The notes under the pieces are model-generated. The model made no database searches. It had not been told where the DNA came from and saw nothing but the letters and a program-made list of their open reading frames with translations. From NCBI GenBank assembly GCA_039714175.1, contig JBDLJV010000061.1, positions 1 to 10,890 of the forward strand: a stretch of DNA of 10,890 nucleotides, in the 5' to 3' direction. Origin of the DNA: B3-G11 sp039714175. Its GTDB lineage: Bacteria; Actinomycetota; Acidimicrobiia; Spongiisociales; UBA5794. The first letter of the stretch is position 1, and each line of letters starts with the position of its first letter. Below are positions 1 through 6,579 of the stretch, piece by piece. Both the position numbers and the translations under genes were made by a program.

Positions 1-797
1 CTCGTCGTTGTCGGCTCGGTATCGAAGACATCAACCGCTGCACCGGCGACCTTGCCGCTGCGGACCGCGTCTGCAAGGTCCGCCTCGTTGACGATTCCCC
101 CACGGGCCACGTTGACGATCCGAACTCCGTCCTTCATCTGTTCGATGGTCGTCGCATTGATGAGGTTCTCTGTTTGAGCGGTACGCGGCAGGTGCACGGT
201 CAGCATGTCAGCGACCTCGAAAATGTCCTTGAGCGACAGCATCTCGATACCGAGTCGCTTCGCACGGTCAGGCGACACGTACGGGTCGTAGGCCACGATC
301 CGCATTCCGAAGGAGGAAGCCCTCTGCGCAACCAACGTGCCGATCTTCCCGAGTCCGAGCACGCCGAGCGTCTTGCCGTGGAGTTCGACGCCCTTGAACT
401 TCTTGCGATCCCAACGACCATCCCTGAGGCTCTTGTCGGCTTCAGGGACGCGTCGTGCCTGGGCAAGCAGCAGGGCCATGGTGTGCTCGGCTGCAGAGAT
501 CGTGTTGGCGTTCGGAGCGTTGACCACCATGACGCCGTGCTCAGTGGCCGTGTTGAGATCGATGTTGTCCACGCCGATGCCTGCTCGACCCACGACAGCC
601 AGGCTCGGAGCAGCCTCGATCATCTCCTTGTCGACCTGAGTGGCGGATCGGACGATGATCGCGGAAGCGTCCTCGATGAGAGCAAGCAGCTCATCGCGTG
701 ATCTGCCCACAGCGTCGACGACGTCACACGACGTACTGAGATAGTCGATTCCTCCGTCTGCGATCGGTTCAGCGATCACGACCTTCGGACGGCCCAT
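1..797 (-). CDS. serA: D-3-phosphoglycerate dehydrogenase, 5' part (cut by window edge)
   Basis: Catalyses the NAD-dependent oxidation of 3-phosphoglycerate, the first step of serine synthesis, in the cytosol. The 265 visible residues cover the substrate-binding half and most of the nucleotide-binding domain: GRAGIGVDNID at about 70-80, NAPNANTISAAEHTMALLLA at about 93-112, the Rossmann glycine motif GVLGLGKIG at about 145-153 followed by AYDPY, and NVARGGIVNEADL with the catalytic-type Arg at about 229-241. The open frame runs off the left edge at VFDTEP, so the catalytic His and any ASB/ACT regulatory domains are not visible and the SerA type (short or long) cannot be decided. The ATG at 797 is chosen because AGGAGATGAC directly precedes it and the product begins like SerA (PKVVIAEPIADGG). 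It lies 111 bp downstream of tupA on the same strand and probably has its own promoter. Confidence 0.93.
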   Translation of the reverse strand, partial: MGRPKVVIAEPIADGGIDYLSTSCDVVDAVGRSRDELLALIEDASAIIVRSATQVDKEMIEAAPSLAVVGRAGIGVDNIDLNTATEHGVMVVNAPNANTISAAEHTMALLLAQARRVPEADKSLRDGRWDRKKFKGVELHGKTLGVLGLGKIGTLVAQRASSFGMRIVAYDPYVSPDRAKRLGIEMLSLKDIFEVADMLTVHLPRTAQTENLINATTIEQMKDGVRIVNVARGGIVNEADLADAVRSGKVAGAAVDVFDTEPTTT

Positions 798-832
798 GTC
801 ATCTCCTACAGCGGTTCGGGTGCGCAGGCACC

Positions 833-858
833 ATGGTATCGACGCACGTCGCTGTCAA
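833..858 (-). promoter_or_regulatory. Possible serA promoter (TTGACA and TACCAT)
   Basis: On the minus strand a perfect TTGACA (858-853) is followed after 14 nt by TACCAT (838-833), about 35 nt upstream of the serA ATG. The -35 match is exact, but the spacer is shorter than the usual 16-18 nt, so the true -10 may be displaced. A small hairpin (GGTGC-4-GCACC, 819-832) lies just downstream, near the expected transcript start. This suggests serA is transcribed separately from the tup operon. Confidence 0.35.
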
Positions 859-908
859 TACGCGCCTTCGTGAGGTGTGCCTGTATGAAGCGACTCCGGC
901 GCGGCCGT

Positions 909-1694
909 CTATGGCGCCGCGTAGACCTGTTCACCGAACAGATTGACGTTCGCTGCCGTGATCGCAGCGACACCCTGGGCAGACGTGAGCCATTCGGCGA
1001 ATGCCATGGCGGCTGGGTTCTTTCCCACATCGACGACTGTGAGGTCGTAGGGATTGCGAATCTCGGTGTTGGCTACCGGAACCAGGGAGAGCGTTCCCTG
1101 CGACGCGATGAAGGCACCGTGTTCGGCGAGCGTTGTGGCGTGGCGCTGGTCCGTGACCTGGAGCGTTGCCCCCATCCCGGTCGACGTTCGGAGATACCAC
1201 GATGCACCTGACGGGTCAACGCCTGCCCTGTCCCACGCTGCGAGCTCCGCGGCGTTGGTGCCGGAGCCGTCATCCCTGCTCACGAACGTGATCTCCTGTT
1301 CTGCAATCGCCGCGAAGGCATCCTCGACGGAGGCTGCGGACAGGCTGATCGTCGGATCAGCAACGATGAAGAACTTGCTCGCAAACACGTCGAAGCGCAC
1401 CGACTCGCTGTGCTGCGTCAGGAACTCACCGAGAGATTCACGGGCATGGGTGATGATGAGGTCGGCGTCGCCGGCTTCAGCAAGAGCAATCGCCTCCGCG
1501 GATGAGAGTCCGACGACCGAAAGATCAACGTCGGGTTCAACCTCTCCGTACGCAGCGACGATCTCACTCATCAACTGCGAATCGACGAGTGTCGTGCCGG
1601 CCCCGATGATCACCCGCGTCTCGCTCGACGACGAGCAGCCGGCGAGTACCGCGAGAAGCGCCGCACCGATCAGCACCAGCCTCTTGGCTCTCAT
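909..1694 (-). CDS. tupA: Tungstate-type ABC transporter substrate-binding lipoprotein
   Basis: Extracytoplasmic oxyanion-binding protein that delivers its ligand to the TupBC importer. The 261-residue product starts with a lipoprotein signal: basic n-region MRAKR, hydrophobic stretch, then lipobox LAGC with the lipidated Cys at residue 20, followed by a short Ser linker. Family signatures follow: GAGTTLVDSQLM (31-42), AEAGDADLIITHARES (72-87), FFIVADP (108-114), FVSRDDGSGTNAAEL (137-151) and STGMGATL (171-178), in the order of TupA-like periplasmic binding proteins. Compared with canonical TupA as I recall it, the TTTS ligand loop is reduced to GTTL and the SGTH of the Arg motif is SGTN. Specificity for tungstate over molybdate is therefore inferred. 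The ATG overlaps the tupC stop by 4 bp (ATGA), which implies translational coupling; no clear Shine-Dalgarno is seen. It is the last gene of the operon. Confidence 0.85.
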   Translation of the reverse strand: MRAKRLVLIGAALLAVLAGCSSSSETRVIIGAGTTLVDSQLMSEIVAAYGEVEPDVDLSVVGLSSAEAIALAEAGDADLIITHARESLGEFLTQHSESVRFDVFASKFFIVADPTISLSAASVEDAFAAIAEQEITFVSRDDGSGTNAAELAAWDRAGVDPSGASWYLRTSTGMGATLQVTDQRHATTLAEHGAFIASQGTLSLVPVANTEIRNPYDLTVVDVGKNPAAMAFAEWLTSAQGVAAITAANVNLFGEQVYAAP

Positions 1695-2332
1695 GTGACA
1701 CCGACGATGTTCGCGACGCGGTCATCCAACGGAGATTCGAGCACTTCCACCACCGGTCCTTCTTGGAGGACTTCGCCACCGTCGATCACTATGAGCCTGT
1801 CTGCGATGGCACGAACCGCTTCCACGCTGTGCGTCGCCCACAGCATCGATCGATGTGCCGTGCAACCCCTGATGATGCCAGCAACATCGTTCCTGCTCGC
1901 GGCGTTGATGGGTGCGAGCGGCTCATCGAGTAATACGAGAGGGGCACGTGATGCAAGCGTGCGAGCAAGGCTGATACGTTGCGCCTCGCCACCCGAAACC
2001 TCGTCCGATGGGTTGTCGAGGAGATGCCCGACCGCGAAATCATCCGCGAGGCTTCGAGCGATGTCAGATTCCTCCGATGTGAGCCCGAGAAGAAGATTGG
2101 ACCGAACCGTTCCCCGGAACAGGTACGGCGTTTGCGGGAGGTACGACGCCGAAGCGAGCGGTTCTGAACGTCCGACGGTCCCCGCGATCAACCGCATGAC
2201 CGATGACTTCCCGCCACCGTTCGGACCGAACAGGGCCACCGACTCAGAGGAACCCACATGGACGTCCAGGTTGGACAAAACGCTGCCGTCGGCTGGGAAC
2301 GTCAAGCCTGAGAAGACGAAGGAATCAGGCAT
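1691..2332 (-). CDS. tupC: Tungstate-type ABC transporter ATP-binding protein
   Basis: Cytoplasmic ATPase that energises the TupB permease. With the start at the ATG at 2332 it has 213 residues, short as in TupC-type ATPases that lack a C-terminal regulatory domain. Motifs in order: Walker A GPNGGGKS (36-43), Q-loop YLPQ (Q67), signature VSGGEAQRISLAR (112-124), Walker B LVLLDEP (132-138) and H-loop ATHS (H168). The D-loop is unusual: after LDEP it reads LAPINAAS rather than the common SALD type. The reading frame stays open back to 2371, but the extra 13 residues (MVASPGSRHGGPR) look non-native. The ATG at 2332 follows a GGGGGA sequence and overlaps the end of tupB by 8 bp. Its stop overlaps tupA by 4 bp. 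Confidence 0.9.
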   Translation of the reverse strand: MPDSFVFSGLTFPADGSVLSNLDVHVGSSESVALFGPNGGGKSSVMRLIAGTVGRSEPLASASYLPQTPYLFRGTVRSNLLLGLTSEESDIARSLADDFAVGHLLDNPSDEVSGGEAQRISLARTLASRAPLVLLDEPLAPINAASRNDVAGIIRGCTAHRSMLWATHSVEAVRAIADRLIVIDGGEVLQEGPVVEVLESPLDDRVANIVGVT

Positions 2333-3026
2333 CCGCGGTCCCCCGTGTCTGGAGCCAGGTGAGGCCACCATTGACGATCGTCGAAAGGACCAGGAGCACG
2401 ATACCGAGCGCTATTGCCGCGCCGAACCGAGCCTGGCGGGTCTCCTGGACGATCGCAGTCGTCAGCACCCGCGTCTCTCCGGCGATGTTGCCTCCAACGA
2501 TCAGCACAGCACCGACTTCAGCAATGACTCGTCCGAATGCCGCAGCAACCGCTGCGAGCACGCCGACTCTCGCCTCACTTGCGAGGATGCGTACCCGCCC
2601 CACAAGCGGCAAACGCAACGCACGGAGTTGCTCGGTAGCGGCAGGAGCGAGCGCTGCCACGGAGGCAAGGGAGACACCGATCGCGATCGGGAACGCAAGG
2701 ATGCTCTGGACGAGCACCATTGCCGACGGGGTGAACAGCATCTCCAAGCCACCCATCGGACCATCTCCCCACAAGAGCAACAGGACGAACAAGCCAGCGA
2801 GGACAGGCGGTATGCCCATACCCACATTGACCAGCGTCACGACCAGCACACGTCCCCTGAACCTTGCCTGACCGAGCCAGATGCCGACAGGGACGCCGAA
2901 GGTTGCCCCGATGACAGTCGCTGAGATCGAGACGAACAGCGTGAGGGCGATGATCCCGCGCAGATCGGGTCCGAAATCGAGCAGATACCGGAACCCTTCA
3001 GCAAGAGCATCGAGGATGAACGCCAT
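2325..3026 (-). CDS. tupB: Tungstate-type ABC transporter permease
   Basis: Inner-membrane channel subunit of the oxyanion importer. The 233 residues contain about five membrane segments (roughly 23-48, 60-85, 97-122, 153-178 and 201-222). The conserved cytoplasmic EAA-type loop with the TupB signature AFGRVIAEVGAVLIVGGNI (163-181) is followed by TRVLTTAIVQET (185-196). This combination separates TupB from the longer ModB and CysTW permeases. It is the first gene of the operon, so the order is B-C-A rather than the A-B-C order of the best-known tup operons. No Shine-Dalgarno precedes the ATG; instead TAACGT ends 6 nt before it, suggesting a leaderless transcript. Confidence 0.88.
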   Translation of the reverse strand: MAFILDALAEGFRYLLDFGPDLRGIIALTLFVSISATVIGATFGVPVGIWLGQARFRGRVLVVTLVNVGMGIPPVLAGLFVLLLLWGDGPMGGLEMLFTPSAMVLVQSILAFPIAIGVSLASVAALAPAATEQLRALRLPLVGRVRILASEARVGVLAAVAAAFGRVIAEVGAVLIVGGNIAGETRVLTTAIVQETRQARFGAAIALGIVLLVLSTIVNGGLTWLQTRGTADA

Positions 3027-3032
3027 ACCGGG

Positions 3033-3038
3033 ACGTTA
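3033..3038 (-). promoter_or_regulatory. Possible -10 element of a leaderless tupBCA transcript
   Basis: The minus strand reads TAACGT and then exactly six bases (cccggt) before the tupB ATG. A -10 hexamer at this distance places transcription start at or next to the A of the ATG. No good -35 is seen 17 nt upstream (CGTCAG). The absence of any Shine-Dalgarno before tupB fits the leaderless arrangement common in actinobacteria. Confidence 0.35.
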
Positions 3039-3084
3039 CCGACACCTTCCGTCTTCTGACGCTCGGAGCCATCAACCTCGTCGG

Positions 3085-3090
3085 TAGTCT
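3085..3090 (+). promoter_or_regulatory. Possible -10 element of a leaderless ppc transcript
   Basis: TAGTCT ends 7 nt before the ppc ATG at 3098. No purine-rich Shine-Dalgarno is present and the -35 region is not recognisable. It mirrors the arrangement on the opposite strand before tupB, so both divergent promoters would fit inside the 71-bp intergenic region. Confidence 0.3.
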
Positions 3091-3097
3091 GCCTCTC

Positions 3098-5836
3098 ATG
3101 GCAGATCCCGCTGAACTTCCGGACAGCAACCTCAGGAGCGACATCCGTCTCCTCGGGAATCTCTTGGGCGATACGCTCGTTCGCCAGCACGGATCGGACC
3201 TTCTCGATCTCGTTGAACAGGTGCGGTCCCTGACCAAGATCGCTCGCGACTCCGACACCGCGGCGGAGGCAGAGGGAGCAGCAAACCGACTGACCGATCT
3301 GCTCGACGGCATCGATCTCACCCGGGCCATGCAACTCGTTCGGGCGTTCTCGACTTACTTCTCTCTCGCCAACGTCGCCGAGCAAGAGCACAGGTATGAC
3401 CAACCCGTCTCAGGGGCAGATCTTGAGCAAACCGTGGACATGATTCTGGCATCGGATGTGGGCGCTGACGTCATTGCCGAAGTCGTCGAACGGCTCGAGG
3501 TGAGACCGGTGTTCACGGCGCATCCGACAGAGGCTGTGCGGCGCTCCGTCCAGTCGAAGACGTCAGAGATCGCGACGCTGCTCAGGTCCCGTCGGAAGGT
3601 CGGCGCAACGTCAGCCGACAGCGCTCGAACAGAACGCCGGATCGCCGAGTTGATCGATGCCATATGGCAGACCGATGAATTGCGCGTGGAGCGCCCGACA
3701 CCGAAGGATGAAGCTCGATCCGTCATCCACTACTTCGAGTCGTTGCTGGAGTCTGCTGTTCCTCAGGTCTACAACGAACTCGACCACCAGCTCTCCCGGC
3801 TCGACCTCACGATCGATCCCGGCGCCAAGCCGCTCAGGTTCGGTACATGGGTCGGAGGCGACAGGGATGGAAACCCAAATGTCACCGCTGAGACCACACT
3901 CGATGTGCTCGGGACACAGCACATCCACGCCACAAGGCGCCTCATCGCGGAGATCGAGTCCCTGGCCGCAGAACTCTCCACGTCGGACCGCATCGTCGAC
4001 ATAAGCCCGGACCTCACCGCATCGCTTGCAGAAGACGCTGAGCAGTTCCCCGATGTGCACTCGCGTTTCACGAAGCTCTCGGCCGGCGAGCCATACCGCC
4101 AGAAACTGGCGTTCATCCATCAGCGACTGCTGAACACGCTCGACCGCTTCGAGACAACGAGGGAGCCGAAGGCGGGTTCCGAATACTCATCCGAAGCCGA
4201 GCTGATCGCCGAACTCAGACTCATCAAGGAATCACTTGCTGAGAATCAAGGGTCCTCTGTTGCCGACGGAGCAGTGTCGACGGCCATCCATCTCGCGGCA
4301 ACGTTCGGCTTCCACCTCGCGGTCATGGATGTGCGCGAGCACGCCTCGAAGCACCACCTCGCCCTAGCCGAACTGTTCCGACTCTCGGACATCGACTACG
4401 AATCCATGAGTGTGGCCGACCGCCTCGACCTGCTCAACAAGGAGCTCGCCGGCAACCGCCCGATCGCCACCGTGGCAAGAAAGCTCGGAGAAGGGCCCGA
4501 CAGGGTCCTCGCGACCATGCGAGCAGTCCGTCAGGCCCAGGACATGTATGGCAACCAGGTCATCGAGTCCTACATCATCTCCGAGACTCGGGGTCCCGTT
4601 GACATCCTCGCCGCCATGGTCGTCGCACGGGAGTGCGGGCTGATCGACACGGATGCAGGCGTTGCACGTATCGGCTTCGTGCCATTGCTCGAGACGATCG
4701 ACGAGGTTCGCAGTGGAGGACGGATCCTCGATGAACTGTTGAGCATCCAGCCGTACCGCGAGCATCTGCGCCTCCGCGGCGACGTCCAGGAAGTCATGCT
4801 CGGTTACTCGGATTCGAACAAGCACGCCGGCATCGCCACCAGCCAGTGGGAGCTGTACCGCGCCTCGCGGGATCTGCGTGACGTGGCCCGTCGCCACGGG
4901 CTCGAACTCCGCCTCTTCCATGGCAGGGGCGGCACCGTAGGCCGCGGCGGAGGCCCGACAGAGGCGGCGATCCTCGCGCAGCCTTGGGGAACGGTCAATG
5001 CACGTATCAAGATCACCGAGCAAGGCGAAGTCATCTCCGACAAGTACGCGTTGGCCTCCCTCGCCCATCGCAACCTCGAGCTGACGGTCAGCGCGACCCT
5101 CCAGGCCTCAGTGCTGCACCGAGTGTCACGCCAGTCACCTGAAGTGCTCGACCGTTGGGACAGCACCATGACGCTCATCTCCGACGCCGCGTTCGGCGCC
5201 TATCGGAGCCTCATCGATTCCGAGCACCTTGTGCCCTACTTCACGGCAACGACTCCCGTGAACGAACTGGGCGACATGAACATCGGATCTCGGCCTGCCC
5301 GTAGACCGGGTACAGGGACACTCTCGATTGACGGCCTGCGTGCAATCCCCTGGGTATTCGGTTGGACCCAATCCCGCCAGATCGTTCCCGGGTGGTTCGG
5401 TGTCGGTACCGGTCTCGACACCGCCATCGACGCGATCGGGTTGGAGGAACTGATCGACATGTACGGCCGGTGGCCCTTCTTCGGAACCTTCCTATCCAAT
5501 GTCGAAATGACACTGTCGAAAGCGGATCTGGCGATCGCTTCACGGTACGCGTCCCTTGCGCCCGCCGAGCATGCCCACGTCTTTGAAACCATCATGGACG
5601 AGCACGCAAGAACGGTCAGTGCGGTCACTGCGATCACAGAAACCGGACTTGTCGATCGAGATCCGTCGTTGAAGCGGACACTCGAAGTACGAGACAGGTA
5701 CCTCGATCCGATCAGCTATCTCCAGGTATCGTTGCTGCGCAGACTCCGCGCAGCCAGCGAGCCAGATCCACAACTGCGTCGCGCTCTCTTGCTCACGATG
5801 AACGGCCTCGCCTCAGGCCTTCGCAACACCGGTTGA
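3098..5836 (+). CDS. ppc: Phosphoenolpyruvate carboxylase
   Basis: Cytosolic anaplerotic enzyme that joins bicarbonate to phosphoenolpyruvate to give oxaloacetate and phosphate. The full-length product has 912 residues, within the bacterial range (E. coli 883). It begins with the typical LRSDIRLLGNLLGDTL (12-27). Landmarks are VFTAHPTEAVRRSV (138-151, catalytic-type His142), GTWVGGDRDGNPNVT (249-263), MLGYSDSNKHAG (567-578, Lys575), the mobile loop FHGRGGTVGRGGGP (607-620, Arg610) and AIPWVFGWTQSR (749-760). The C-terminal NTG, whose Asn belongs to the aspartate effector site in the E. coli enzyme, is present. Allosteric control by aspartate and acetyl-CoA is inferred from the family. The ATG at 3098 fits the family N-terminus although it has no Shine-Dalgarno. 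A strong hairpin lies 60 bp past the stop. Confidence 0.98.
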   Translation: MADPAELPDSNLRSDIRLLGNLLGDTLVRQHGSDLLDLVEQVRSLTKIARDSDTAAEAEGAANRLTDLLDGIDLTRAMQLVRAFSTYFSLANVAEQEHRYDQPVSGADLEQTVDMILASDVGADVIAEVVERLEVRPVFTAHPTEAVRRSVQSKTSEIATLLRSRRKVGATSADSARTERRIAELIDAIWQTDELRVERPTPKDEARSVIHYFESLLESAVPQVYNELDHQLSRLDLTIDPGAKPLRFGTWVGGDRDGNPNVTAETTLDVLGTQHIHATRRLIAEIESLAAELSTSDRIVDISPDLTASLAEDAEQFPDVHSRFTKLSAGEPYRQKLAFIHQRLLNTLDRFETTREPKAGSEYSSEAELIAELRLIKESLAENQGSSVADGAVSTAIHLAATFGFHLAVMDVREHASKHHLALAELFRLSDIDYESMSVADRLDLLNKELAGNRPIATVARKLGEGPDRVLATMRAVRQAQDMYGNQVIESYIISETRGPVDILAAMVVARECGLIDTDAGVARIGFVPLLETIDEVRSGGRILDELLSIQPYREHLRLRGDVQEVMLGYSDSNKHAGIATSQWELYRASRDLRDVARRHGLELRLFHGRGGTVGRGGGPTEAAILAQPWGTVNARIKITEQGEVISDKYALASLAHRNLELTVSATLQASVLHRVSRQSPEVLDRWDSTMTLISDAAFGAYRSLIDSEHLVPYFTATTPVNELGDMNIGSRPARRPGTGTLSIDGLRAIPWVFGWTQSRQIVPGWFGVGTGLDTAIDAIGLEELIDMYGRWPFFGTFLSNVEMTLSKADLAIASRYASLAPAEHAHVFETIMDEHARTVSAVTAITETGLVDRDPSLKRTLEVRDRYLDPISYLQVSLLRRLRAASEPDPQLRRALLLTMNGLASGLRNTG

Positions 5837-5839
5837 CGG

Positions 5840-5893
5840 CGCAACCGGACTGTCCCGACGCACCTGTCGCAACCGGAGATTCACTCCCGACGC
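5840..5893 (+). repeat. Imperfect tandem duplication downstream of ppc
   Basis: CGCAACCGGA occurs at 5840-5849 and again at 5868-5877 (28-bp shift). CCCGACGC occurs at 5854-5861 and 5886-5893 (32-bp shift). A related CGCAACACCGG lies in the ppc 3' end at about 5822-5832. The pattern suggests a small duplication that later diverged by short insertions. No function is evident. Confidence 0.5.
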
Positions 5894-5895
5894 GT

Positions 5896-5926
5896 TGATG
5901 GCCCGACGGTTGTCGTCGGGCCATCA
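5896..5926 (+). terminator. Strong hairpin, probable ppc terminator (possibly bidirectional)
   Basis: TGATGGCCCGACG (5896-5908) and CGTCGGGCCATCA (5914-5926) form a perfect 13-bp stem around a 5-nt loop (GTTGT). It sits between the convergent ppc and cupin genes. The downstream plus-strand sequence (gggtgttgctatctc) is only moderately T-rich and the minus-strand side has no T tract, so classical intrinsic termination is likely but not certain. The symmetric stem could serve both directions. Confidence 0.7.
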
Positions 5927-5962
5927 GGGTGTTGCTATCTCACAACGTTTCCGGGCTCTCTC

Positions 5963-6322
5963 CTACAGCTTGCCGACAACGTGGGCGAGCACCTGGGACA
6001 TCTGGTCGTGGGGGCTGAACTCGACCATCTTGACCGCTTCTTCGACCAGGACGGTATGACCGGAGGGCCAGTAGTAGAGCTCACCAGCGCCGACGATCTC
6101 TTCGCTGCCATCCTCGTAGTTCACCCGGATGCTGCCCTCGATGACAAACCCCCAATGTGGGCACTGACAATGGTCCCGCTCCAAACCCTCGAGCAGAGGG
6201 CAGAAGTCGAGACCGGTCGGGTACTCCATGTATGCGCTGGTCATCCCTCCCCAGTCCAAGCCTCGGATCATCTCTCCGAGTGCCTCATGGGCGATTGGGA
6301 GGTCTTTGACGTTGCTCTTCAT
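5963..6322 (-). CDS. Small single-domain cupin protein
   Basis: A 119-residue cytosolic protein without a signal peptide, made of one cupin barrel. Motif 1 is HCQCPHWGFVIEGSIRV (51-67), offering His51, His56 and Glu62 as possible metal ligands plus Cys52 and Cys54. Motif 2 is GAGELYYWPSGHT (78-90) with His89. Between them lies YEDGSEEI. This type of small cupin is common in actinobacteria and mostly uncharacterised; neither substrate nor reaction can be read from the sequence. The ATG at 6322 is chosen because AAGGAGA lies 8-9 nt upstream. An in-frame GTG at 6361 would add 13 residues (MRDPCRSHKETVR) that look like untranslated leader including the ribosome site. The gene stands alone behind a strong promoter with two palindromic operators, so it is probably induced by a specific signal. 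Confidence 0.85.
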   Translation of the reverse strand: MKSNVKDLPIAHEALGEMIRGLDWGGMTSAYMEYPTGLDFCPLLEGLERDHCQCPHWGFVIEGSIRVNYEDGSEEIVGAGELYYWPSGHTVLVEEAVKMVEFSPHDQMSQVLAHVVGKL

Positions 6323-6328
6323 TCTCAC

Positions 6329-6335
6329 TGTCTCC
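6329..6335 (-). promoter_or_regulatory. Ribosome binding site of the cupin gene
   Basis: The minus strand reads AAGGAGAcagtgaga before the ATG at 6322. A second AGGAG lies about 11 nt further upstream. CTGT and ACAG flank the two purine tracts and could pair weakly, but four base pairs are too few to claim a switch. Confidence 0.6.
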
Positions 6336-6384
6336 TTGTGACTCCTACAGGGGTCTCGCACATGCTGGGAACGGGACTCACCTG

Positions 6385-6401
6385 TACTGCAATATGCAGT
6401 A
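6385..6401. promoter_or_regulatory. Operator copy B, over the transcription start
   Basis: TACTGCAATATGCAGTA has the same 7-bp dyad and is the exact reverse complement of copy A. It starts one base after the -10 hexamer and covers the expected start site. The two copies are 24 bp apart centre to centre, separated by 7 bp that contain the -10. A single regulator could bind both, perhaps cooperatively. Confidence 0.8.
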
Positions 6402-6402
6402 C

Positions 6403-6432
6403 ACTATATACTGCATATTGCAGTATTGTCAA
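6403..6432 (-). promoter_or_regulatory. Sigma70-type promoter of the cupin gene (TTGACA-18-TATAGT)
   Basis: On the minus strand a consensus -35 TTGACA (6432-6427) is followed by an 18-bp spacer and a near-consensus -10 TATAGT (6408-6403). TATATA with a 16-bp spacer is an overlapping alternative. Transcription would start near 6396, inside the second palindrome, giving a 5' leader of about 75 nt before the ATG at 6322. It is the best promoter match in the window. Confidence 0.8.
6409..6425. promoter_or_regulatory. Operator copy A, inside the promoter spacer
   Basis: TACTGCATATTGCAGTA is a perfect 7-bp dyad, TACTGCA-N3-TGCAGTA. It fills the spacer between the -35 and -10 of the cupin promoter. 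Half-site centres are 10 bp apart, one helical turn, as expected for a dimeric helix-turn-helix regulator. A bound protein here would block RNA polymerase. The regulator is not in the window. Confidence 0.8.
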
Positions 6433-6579
6433 GAACCACCGGCGAACCCTGCTCGCGAGATACACAGCGGTACCTGGTGCAGCCCGGAGAGGTGGCGGTA
6501 TGCCCGCGTGCAGACGCTCTACTCGGCTCGTGTGTTGGTGTCTGCAAGAAGGAGAGGTTTGGAGACGACCCGGCACCCA
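6433..6579. other. Stretch with no recognisable gene
   Basis: Between the cupin promoter and the end of the possible small ORF I see no convincing coding frame, RNA gene or mobile-element end on either strand. Translations here are rich in Arg, Cys, His and Trp and resemble no family. A 7-bp inverted repeat (TGCAGAC at 6509-6515, GTCTGCA at 6540-6546) with a 24-nt loop is the only structure noted, and it may be chance. Confidence 0.5.

Noticed and set aside
900..921. Hairpin CGCGGC / GCCGCG around the tupA stop codon considered as a terminator
   Set aside because: Only 6 bp, a 10-nt loop containing the stop codon, and no T tract on the minus strand. GC-rich coding DNA yields such pairs often.
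1695..2924. Long plus-strand open frame (409 codons) opposite the tup operon
   Set aside because: Its translation is low-complexity and rich in Arg, Asp, Ser and His, while the minus strand carries complete ABC-transporter motifs in overlapping operon order. It is an antisense shadow.
4364..5068. Minus-strand open frame (234 codons) inside ppc
   Set aside because: It lies opposite the most conserved PEP carboxylase active-site region and shows no family features.
6323..6361. Upstream GTG start for the cupin (13 extra residues)
   Set aside because: The extra residues translate the leader that contains the AAGGAGA ribosome site of the ATG at 6322, and no ribosome site precedes the GTG.
6385..6425. 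Two 17-bp repeats considered as a mini CRISPR or a transposon end pair
   Set aside because: Only two copies, in inverted orientation, with a 7-bp gap that is a -10 hexamer; no target-site duplication, transposase or cas gene. Operators explain them better.
6509..6546. Inverted repeat TGCAGAC / GTCTGCA considered as a tRNA or terminator
   Set aside because: The 24-nt loop lacks tRNA arms or a TTC motif, there is no T tract, and a 7-bp match over this distance can occur by chance.
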